The notes under the pieces were generated by a model. That model did not search any database, had not been told where the DNA came from, and was given only the letters and a program-made list of their open reading frames with translations. Positions 57,358-64,000 of a stretch of 64,000 nucleotides of DNA are shown piece by piece. Position numbers and translations under genes: made by a program. This stretch comes from Bacillus wiedmannii (GTDB lineage Bacteria; Bacillota; Bacilli; Bacillales; Bacillaceae_G), in assembly GCF_001583695.1 (NCBI RefSeq), contig NZ_LOBC01000039.1, positions 276,632 through 340,631 of the forward strand, read 5' to 3'. The stretch's first letter is position 1, and each line of letters starts with the position of its first letter.

Positions 57358-60300
57358 ATGAAAAAGAAAAATCGTTTTGTTACCGGAATTGTAACGGCTG
57401 GTGTTCTATTTTCAACTGCCCTTCCGTTCAATGTACTTGCTGAAAACCCTATTAACCAAATTGACCCTTCAAACGCCCAGTCTTTACTATCAAAACTTTC
57501 TAAAGAACAGCGTCAGGCATTACAAACGTTAGATGCCAATCCTGGTTTTACGATTTCACCAGATATTAATACGAGCAGTTCCGAACCAGTAAATATCATT
57601 GTAGAATTTCAAACTGCGCCAGTAAAGATTAATGAATTAAAACAAAAAGAAAAAGAGTTACAAGCTGCTCCTGAAAATATAAAGACACGTATTGATCAAG
57701 AACATGAGGAATTCCAAAAAGGATTAAAACGCCTTTATCAATTTAGCCCATCAGTAAAATCAGGGAATTTCCAGTCTGTACAAATTAAACGTTCTTATAA
57801 GCACGCTATAAATGGCGTTGCGCTGACATTACCTGCAAATACAGTTGAAGAATTGTTAAGAATTGGCGTTGTAAAACGTATTTGGAAAGATTACGAAGTG
57901 AAATTAAATTTACCAAAACAAGCAGAGCAGAAAGTACCTCAAAAACTAACAGATAGCATTCCCCAAATTGGGGTAGATAAGTTACATAGCGAGGGTATTA
58001 CCGGAAAAGGAATTAAAGTTGGTGTACTAGATACAGGTATTGATTACAATCACCCTGACTTAAAAGACGTGTATAAAGGCTATCGCGCAAAACCGGGTGA
58101 GGATTCTAGTAAGATAGACCCAAACTCCGTAAAAGGTTGGGACTTTATTAATAACGATGCAGATCCGATGGAAACTACGTATGCAGAATGGCAACAATCT
58201 GGCGCTCCTGAATTTGATGATCGTGGCTCTTCCTTCTACACCGCGCATGGTACTCACGTAGCAGGTATCGTTTCTGCTCAAAAGAAAAATACATCCGATT
58301 CCGCAGTAAAAGGTGTTGCACCTGACATTGAACTGTATAACTATCGTGTACTTGGTCCATACGGAAGCGGAGATAGTTCTGGTATTATTGCTGCAATCGA
58401 TAAATCTATTTCTGACGGTATGAACGTTATTAACTTATCGTTAGGTGACGATAGTAACAATCCGCTTGATCCAACGTCTATCGCTGTCAATAACGCAATG
58501 CTTTCCGGTGTTGTTACAGTCGTTGCTGCTGGGAACTCTGGTCCAAATCCAGCGACACTCGGATCACCAGGTGCTTCTCCATTTGCGATTACGGTCGGGG
58601 CAAGTGATAGTTCTATTTCCTTACCAAAACTATCAGGTCATGCTGGACAAGTACAATTCCCTAACTTAATTTTATTTGGCAAAAACTTCACTGATAAAAT
58701 AGAAGATTTCAAAGGACAATCTCTCCCTATTGAATCTGTAGGAATCGGTACGCCTGACGAATTTAGTAAAAAGGATGTAAAAGGGAAAATCGCTCTCGTT
58801 GCACGTGGTACACTCTCATTTGATGAAAAAATCGCGAATGCGAAACAAGCTGGTGCAAAAGCCGTTATTATTTATAACAATGTGGACGGAGAAATTCCTT
58901 TCTACGTTGGCGAAAGCACAAAATACATTCCAGCATTCCGCCTAACGAAAGAAGATGGTGAAAAACTAAAAGCTCAAATCGAACAAGGTAACACCTCCTT
59001 TACTTTTGGCGAAATTAGTTATATTCAAACAGAAGGCGATCATCTTGCAGACTTTAGCTCACGCGGCCCTGTTACATCAAATGATGATATTAAACCTGAT
59101 ATTACAGCACCTGGTGTTGCTGTACTTTCAACAGTGCCTGAATATATTAACGATCCACAAGAAGGCGAAAACTATGACGTTTCCTATGAGCGTATGCAAG
59201 GAACATCTATGGCATCCCCTCATATCGCTGGCTTTGCTGCTCTTATTTTACAAGAACACCCAGAATACTCTCCATTCGATGTAAAGGCGTCTCTTATGAA
59301 CACGGCTGATGATTTAAAAGAAAAGTATTCTGTATATGAAGTTGGAGCTGGGCGAGTAGATGCATACAACGCTGTTCATACAGAAACAAGCTTTAAAGTA
59401 TTAGATACGACAAAAACTGTTGTAAATGATGAAGTAATTGAAGTACCAGAAGAAACTGGATCTATTGCATTCGGTAAGTTTTATCAAAAAGACGGTGAAG
59501 CTCTTGAACAAAAACGAAATATAAAAGTGGAAAACCATAATAAACAAGAGAAGAAAGAATTTAAAACAGAAATTTCTTATACACCGGCTTCTTCTACTAT
59601 TAACGATGCTGTCGCAAACAGTGTAAAAGTCTCTGTTCCAGAAACAATTACTCTTGATGCTGGCAAATCAGATGAAATCGAAGCAAAAATTAATGTCCCA
59701 GCCGGTGTAAAACAAGGCCGATATGAAGGATATATTCATATTACAAATACGAAAAATAAAGAAGAAACGTATCAAATTCCGTTCTCTATTCGTGTATCAG
59801 AGCCTGGTATTGAAAACGCGATATTATCAAGAAAAGCCATTTCAACTGATACATCGAAATTTAATCCATACGGTGAATCCTATGTTCACGGGGCATTCCA
59901 ATTAAATGGCGAACTTGAAACGTTAGATCTTATCGTGAAAGATTCCAAAACAAATAAAGCGCTCGGCTTCATTGGAACATTAAACACGAGTGGACTAAAA
60001 ACGGATGTGTATTATTACTTAGATTCATTCTTTAACGGAAAAGTATATCCTTTTACAAATGATCCTGCAAAACCAATCGGTGATGAGAAAATCAACTTAC
60101 CAGAAGGAGACTACACAATTGAGTTTGTCGGCTACGATAAAGCCGGGAAAGCACGTGTGAAAGGTGATTATGTCGTAATTGATAATACACCACCGGAAGT
60201 GAAATTAACGGGATTAAAACCTGGTATTTATGAATTAAATGAAGAGAATTATACAGTGGAAGATGGCAAAAAGGCACTATGGATTAAAGGTAATGTATAT

Positions 60301-61581
60301 GATTCAAACGTTGACTACTTAAAAGGAAAAGGCTTAAACATTACGCAAGAAGCGAATGGCGTTATGTACTATGATTATTCCCCATACTTGCATAAGTTTT
60401 TACCTATTAATGCAAATGGTGACTTTAAAGTTGGCATTACTCCTGAATCCTTTAAGGTGGAAGGCCCAATGAACACAGGCGTATATATTTTCGATTATGC
60501 AACTGCAGGACCTGACTATCCAAACGGTGTAAATAACTATTGGTTTATCCCACAAGGAGCTCAATATGCGAAAACTAGCTATGATAAAAAAGAAGTATAC
60601 AAAAATGATGAACTTACTGTAACCCTAAATGCGAAACACGTAAAACAATTCGTTGCTGGGGAATATAACGTAAAATTCCTAGAGAAGAACTTCAAATTTG
60701 CAAATGCGAAATTGAATCCTGCTTTTGAAAAACTCCTTTCTGAAAAAGGGGTAACAGCAAAAGTAAATGAACCGAAACTAGAAGCAGGTTCTGTTACAGT
60801 GAGCGGCGCTATCGATGACAAAAACTTCGCTGGATTAGATGGTGATTTCCCATTCATTGATGTAACGTTCAAAGTAGAAAATGATGAGTTTTATGAAGCA
60901 AATGCTCAATTAGATTTATCAGTGTTCGCTTACTGGAAACAAGGTGAATCAGAACCAAACAGAATGCGTGTACTTCAAGATCAAACATTCTCAGTTATGT
61001 CCTTAAACTCACTAGTAGAAGGAAATATTAAACCTGGTGCACTCTTAAATGAACGTGGATATTTAGATGAAAAATTCGATTATACAAAGCTTGGCGTAAA
61101 AGTATATGCAACAGATTCCTACCGTCATAAGTTTGAAGGCTCACTAGATAAATATGGATACTTCAAGCTGAATGGAATTCCAGCTAATAAACGCGACTAT
61201 AACTTATATGTAGAAGTTCCAGGACATTTAACAAGCCGTCTAACAACGAAATTAGGTACTGAAAAAGATGGTAAGCTGCTTGGCCAATATTATTATGCAC
61301 GCCTTGATGAAAACCTTGCCGGTGATGTAAACGGTGATAAAGTAATTGATATAAAAGATGCTGAAATTATCGCTAGCAACTATGGTAAAAAAGGAGTATC
61401 TGTAAAAGACGGAGACCTTAACAAAGATGGTATTGTCGACGAAAAAGATATTCGCTTCGTTGAAAAGAACTTCTTGAAAAAGGGTCCGGATGCATCTAAA
61501 TCACAAACACCTGCGGAAAAATCAAAAAGCGGTACACTGGCAGATATCTTAAAGAAATTGGGATTAACGCCTAAAAAATAA
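57358..61581 (+). CDS. Vpr-like secreted subtilase with C-terminal dockerin-type repeats
   Basis: 1407 residues: signal peptide (about 1-28), I9 propeptide (about 70-185), peptidase S8 domain with catalytic Asp near 225 (LDTGIDYNHPD), His near 297 (HGTHVAG) and Ser near 617 (GTSMASPHIAG), a PA insert (about 430-545), Fn3-like modules (about 690-820), further beta domains, and near the C-terminus two dockerin-type calcium loops (DVNGDKVIDIKD and DLNKDGIVDEKD). No LPxTG anchor. Twinning with a TasA-like gene suggests it processes or accompanies the fibre protein; this is inference. Confidence 0.9.
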   Translation: MKKKNRFVTGIVTAGVLFSTALPFNVLAENPINQIDPSNAQSLLSKLSKEQRQALQTLDANPGFTISPDINTSSSEPVNIIVEFQTAPVKINELKQKEKELQAAPENIKTRIDQEHEEFQKGLKRLYQFSPSVKSGNFQSVQIKRSYKHAINGVALTLPANTVEELLRIGVVKRIWKDYEVKLNLPKQAEQKVPQKLTDSIPQIGVDKLHSEGITGKGIKVGVLDTGIDYNHPDLKDVYKGYRAKPGEDSSKIDPNSVKGWDFINNDADPMETTYAEWQQSGAPEFDDRGSSFYTAHGTHVAGIVSAQKKNTSDSAVKGVAPDIELYNYRVLGPYGSGDSSGIIAAIDKSISDGMNVINLSLGDDSNNPLDPTSIAVNNAMLSGVVTVVAAGNSGPNPATLGSPGASPFAITVGASDSSISLPKLSGHAGQVQFPNLILFGKNFTDKIEDFKGQSLPIESVGIGTPDEFSKKDVKGKIALVARGTLSFDEKIANAKQAGAKAVIIYNNVDGEIPFYVGESTKYIPAFRLTKEDGEKLKAQIEQGNTSFTFGEISYIQTEGDHLADFSSRGPVTSNDDIKPDITAPGVAVLSTVPEYINDPQEGENYDVSYERMQGTSMASPHIAGFAALILQEHPEYSPFDVKASLMNTADDLKEKYSVYEVGAGRVDAYNAVHTETSFKVLDTTKTVVNDEVIEVPEETGSIAFGKFYQKDGEALEQKRNIKVENHNKQEKKEFKTEISYTPASSTINDAVANSVKVSVPETITLDAGKSDEIEAKINVPAGVKQGRYEGYIHITNTKNKEETYQIPFSIRVSEPGIENAILSRKAISTDTSKFNPYGESYVHGAFQLNGELETLDLIVKDSKTNKALGFIGTLNTSGLKTDVYYYLDSFFNGKVYPFTNDPAKPIGDEKINLPEGDYTIEFVGYDKAGKARVKGDYVVIDNTPPEVKLTGLKPGIYELNEENYTVEDGKKALWIKGNVYDSNVDYLKGKGLNITQEANGVMYYDYSPYLHKFLPINANGDFKVGITPESFKVEGPMNTGVYIFDYATAGPDYPNGVNNYWFIPQGAQYAKTSYDKKEVYKNDELTVTLNAKHVKQFVAGEYNVKFLEKNFKFANAKLNPAFEKLLSEKGVTAKVNEPKLEAGSVTVSGAIDDKNFAGLDGDFPFIDVTFKVENDEFYEANAQLDLSVFAYWKQGESEPNRMRVLQDQTFSVMSLNSLVEGNIKPGALLNERGYLDEKFDYTKLGVKVYATDSYRHKFEGSLDKYGYFKLNGIPANKRDYNLYVEVPGHLTSRLTTKLGTEKDGKLLGQYYYARLDENLAGDVNGDKVIDIKDAEIIASNYGKKGVSVKDGDLNKDGIVDEKDIRFVEKNFLKKGPDASKSQTPAEKSKSGTLADILKKLGLTPKK

Positions 61582-61587
61582 TAATAA

Positions 61588-61616
61588 AGAACACTCTACG
61601 TAAAGTAGAGTGCTCT
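61588..61616 (+). terminator. Terminator of the TasA-like/protease operon
   Basis: CACTCTAC-N5-GTAGAGTG stem followed by CTCTTTTC. Confidence 0.7.
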
Positions 61617-61705
61617 TTTCTATAAACGATCCTTATCCAGCAAAAGGGGTATATTGGGGATATACAAGGGAAACCGGAAAAGGAATTTATATTAAATTAT
61701 ATGAA

Positions 61706-61738
61706 TTCAGAGGTAGGAAGCAGTGTCCCGCCTCTGAA
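61706..61738 (-). terminator. Possible ldh terminator
   Basis: TTCAGAGG and CCTCTGAA form an 8-bp stem with a 17-base loop, 14 bases past the ldh stop. The following bases are AT-rich without a clean T-run. Confidence 0.4.
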
Positions 61739-61752
61739 TGATTTATCAATTA

Positions 61753-62712
<960 letters not shown>

Positions 62713-62797
62713 CTATTGTTCACATATATTTTTTTATGATTGTTTAAGTAATTAATTAAAATACTAATTTAATGTTGTTTAACTTCTTTACATTCAT

Positions 62798-62831
62798 ATT
62801 GTAGCACGTATTATTGTGAATTACTTCACAA
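62798..62831 (-). promoter_or_regulatory. ldh promoter with overlapping Rex box 1
   Basis: A TACAAT -10 (62803-62798) lies 10 bases from TTGTGAATTACTTCACAA (62814-62831), a perfect 7-4-7 match to the Rex operator TTGTGAA-N4-TTCACAA that covers the -35 region. NADH-bound Rex would leave and allow transcription. Confidence 0.8.
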
Positions 62832-62843
62832 ATTATGACCTAT

Positions 62844-62861
62844 TTGTGAACTTTTTCACAT
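62844..62861. promoter_or_regulatory. Rex box 2
   Basis: TTGTGAACTTTTTCACAT differs from the Rex palindrome only in the last base. Its centre is 30 bp from box 1, about three helical turns. Confidence 0.75.
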
Positions 62862-62948
62862 AGAGTGTAAAGTTGATGGAATAGGTGTGGAATCCATACC
62901 AAATTAGGTGTTTTCTTTAGATTGTGAAAGGGATTTTCTTACGTTTTT

Positions 62949-63062
62949 GTCGGTAAGTGAAATTATATCGGCGATTATTTTCATATATCAACGATTTTTA
63001 GAATATATCTACCGTAACTCAAAATATATCAACGATTCGACAAGGAATATCGATTTACCGAC
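62949..63062 (+). repeat. Dispersed AT-rich repeat, copy 3, with terminal inverted GTCGGTAA
   Basis: Begins GTCGGTAAG and ends TTTACCGAC, so the ends are inverted. Inside are ATATATCAACGATT units. From ACCGTAACTC to the right end it differs from copy 1 at only a few bases. It sits between ldh and the broken anti-sigma gene. Confidence 0.75.
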
Positions 63063-63086
63063 AAAACCCGCCAATAATAACAGCAT

Positions 63087-63132
63087 AAAAAAGCTGTCTC
63101 CAGTAGATCACCTATTGAAAGACAGCTTTTTT
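63087..63132 (-). terminator. Terminator after the anti-sigma remnant
   Basis: AAAAAAGCTGTCT and AAGACAGCTTTTTT form a stem with a loop of about 20 bases; poly-T follows on both strands. Confidence 0.6.
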
Positions 63133-63141
63133 CTATTTATA

Positions 63142-63339
63142 CTATTTATTTTCCGCGGTAGCTCCTAACACAGCGGCCTTTACATAATTTTGACCGTTTA
63201 ATTTTTGTAAATCCGCAGCCGTTCCTGTCACAACAACACCAATAACTTTTACATCTTGCTCACTTGGTTTTGCTTTCTTTCCTTTTAGGTAATCATATAT
63301 ACGTTTATATTCCTCATAAAACTTTCCCTTTTGCTCCAA
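63142..63339 (-). pseudogene. C-terminal remnant of an anti-sigma factor
   Basis: 65 codons from a TTG without ribosome binding site: FYEEYKRIYDYLKGKKAKPSE, then VIGVVVTGTAADLQKLNGQNYVKAAVLGAT. This is the C-terminal extracellular end typical of anti-sigma proteins encoded after ECF sigma genes in the B. cereus group. The cytoplasmic sigma-binding part and the membrane helix are absent. It directly follows the truncated sigma gene, so one internal deletion probably removed the end of one and the start of the other. Confidence 0.6.
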
Positions 63340-63352
63340 TCAATTGAACAGA

Positions 63353-63589
63353 TTAAATCGGGATTTGTTCAATACGCTGTTGCCTTCTTGCTAGATCACG
63401 ATGCCTATTAATCGCAACCTGAAATAACCATGTTTTTATATACGTAATTTTCATGTTCGGTATAGATAATAACGCCTTATGTATCGTATCTTGAACGATA
63501 TCCTCTGCTTCTACTGGTGTTACTCCAATTTTAAGCAAATACCTATAAATACTTTTTGATGTTTCTACAATAATCTTTTCATACTCCAT
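63353..63589 (-). pseudogene. ECF sigma factor truncated after region 2
   Basis: 78 codons from ATG 63589 (after AAAGGAGAG): IGVTPVEAEDIVQDTIHKALL and TYIKTWLFQVAINRHRDLARRQQRIEQ are sigma region 2. The frame ends at TAA 63353, before the linker and region 4 that an intact ECF factor of about 165 residues has. Without region 4 it cannot recognise a -35 element. A CGTC in the upstream DNA could be the -10 of its old autoregulated promoter. Confidence 0.65.
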
Positions 63590-63655
63590 CGCTCTCTCCT
63601 TTCTATTAGTTAGACGATTCAAATAGAAAAAAGTATACAAGAAATCTATAAAAAA

Positions 63656-63681
63656 AAGCAGACTATTCAAAGTCCGCTTTT
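63656..63681 (-). terminator. Second terminator downstream of the tRNA block
   Basis: Minus strand AGCGGACT-N6-AGTCTGCT followed by eight T. Confidence 0.6.
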
Positions 63682-63691
63682 ACACAATAAA

Positions 63692-63720
63692 AAAGAGATA
63701 GCAGATTATGCTATCTCTTT
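63692..63720 (-). terminator. Terminator of the tRNA block
   Basis: AAAGAGATAGCA-GATTA-TGCTATCTCTTT, perfect 12-bp stem directly after tRNA-Glu. Confidence 0.8.
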
Positions 63721-63725
63721 TAGTA

Positions 63726-63797
63726 TGACCCGTACGGGATTCGAACCCGTGTTACCGCCGTGAAAGGGCGGTGTCTTAACCACTTGACCAACGGGCC
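63726..63797 (-). tRNA. tRNA-Glu (UUC)
   Basis: 72 nt cloverleaf: acceptor GGCCCGT/ACGGGTC, anticodon loop CTTTCAC with TTC, and GGTTCGAATCC in the T arm. The CCA end is not encoded. Last gene of a tRNA block that continues beyond the right edge. Confidence 0.95.
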
Positions 63798-63802
63798 AAT
63801 TC

Positions 63803-63893
63803 TGGCAGAGAAGAAGGGATTCGAACCCTCGCACCGCGTTCGCGATCTACTCCCTTAGCAGGGGAGCCCCTTGAGCCACTTGGGTACTTCTCT
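63803..63893 (-). tRNA. tRNA-Ser (GCU)
   Basis: 91 nt including encoded CCA. Acceptor AGAGAAG/CTTCTCT with discriminator G, anticodon loop CTGCTAA with GCT, and the long variable arm typical of serine tRNA. Confidence 0.95.
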
Positions 63894-63899
63894 ATAATA

Positions 63900-63974
63900 T
63901 GGCTCCGCAGGTAGGACTCGAACCTACGACCGATCGGTTAACAGCCGATAGCTCTACCACTGAGCTACTGCGGA
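63900..63974 (-). tRNA. tRNA-Asn (GUU)
   Basis: 75 nt including encoded CCA. Acceptor TCCGCAG/CTGCGGA, anticodon loop CTGTTAA with GTT, T arm GGTTCGAGTCC. Confidence 0.95.
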
Positions 63975-63981
63975 ATAATTA

Positions 63982-64000
63982 TGGTGGGCCTAAATGGACT
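63982..64000 (-). tRNA. 3' end of a tRNA, probably Ile (GAU), cut by right edge
   Basis: The last 19 bases on the minus strand read AGTCCATTTAGGCCCACCA, the end of a T arm, acceptor strand and CCA. The acceptor sequence fits tRNA-Ile as found in Bacillus tRNA clusters; the anticodon lies outside the window. Confidence 0.7.

Noticed and set aside
61640-61705. Possible short gene or remnant between the protease terminator and ldh
   Set aside because: An open stretch exists, but there is no start codon with a ribosome site and nothing recognisable in the translation.
62908-63168. An 86-codon open frame on the plus strand
   Set aside because: It lies over repeat copy 3 and its flanks, shares the repeat-derived residues with the frame at 32148, and has no ribosome site.

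Overview
The window looks like a chromosomal segment from the Bacillus cereus group (cereus/thuringiensis/anthracis type). The evidence is low GC content, AGGAGG ribosome binding sites, the menFDHBEC and glgBCDAP operons in Bacillus order, a camelysin/TasA-like protein, Rex-controlled ldh, CspA-type and YdjO-type cold proteins, and dispersed A+T-rich intergenic repeats. No prophage, insertion sequence, CRISPR array or rRNA gene lies inside the window. The right edge runs into a tRNA block (Glu, Ser, Asn, and the 3' end of Ile).

Layout. 1-2 kb is a gene graveyard: short zinc-ribbon, XRE and LPNTA-sorting-signal remnants around a live ydjO. 2-7.5 kb (minus strand) carries a YkyA-like lipoprotein, a NodB-type deacetylase, a BceB-like permease whose ATPase is missing, an mreC-like gene split at a tetranucleotide tract, and a YxeA-like protein. 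7.6-11.1 kb is a tight methyltransferase-DedA-response regulator-histidine kinase operon. 11.9-14.6 kb is a BceAB-like ATPase/permease pair behind two copies of a composite promoter/operator; the orphan permease has the same element. 14.9-16.7 kb holds an AraC/GyrI-like regulator and an sdpRI-like pair. 16.9-25.5 kb is a BceRS-like two-component system followed by three homologous permeases and one ATPase.

25.5-32 kb encodes a GntP-type transporter and a catabolic operon of amidohydrolase, DgaE-like ammonia lyase, DgaF-like aldolase, PfkB kinase and GntR regulator, with a good cre site. It probably feeds an amino sugar acid into pyruvate and glyceraldehyde-3-phosphate. 32.4-35.2 kb is a VanR/VanS/VanY-like set without resistance genes. 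35.4-44.3 kb holds menaquinone synthesis (menFDHBEC on the minus strand, menA divergent). 44.4-48.2 kb has a YteA-like protein, a cold shock protein, an AIM24-like protein, a lipase, a small membrane peptide and an acetyltransferase. 48.2-56.2 kb is the glycogen operon. 56.7-61.6 kb is a TasA-like protein with a large dockerin-bearing subtilase, behind a SinR-box-like inverted repeat. 61.7-63.6 kb holds ldh with two Rex boxes and a sigma/anti-sigma pair broken by an internal deletion.

Main themes are envelope stress sensing (three two-component systems, five BceB-type permeases, DedA, MreC-like, DD-carboxypeptidase), energy and carbon storage (men, glg, ldh, sugar acid catabolism), and many decaying or possibly switchable genes. 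The two observations I rate highest are the conserved 64-bp promoter/operator architecture shared by three promoters, and the (TACA)5 tract that puts the two halves of an mreC-like gene out of frame. Both were read directly from the bases; their biological meaning is inferred.
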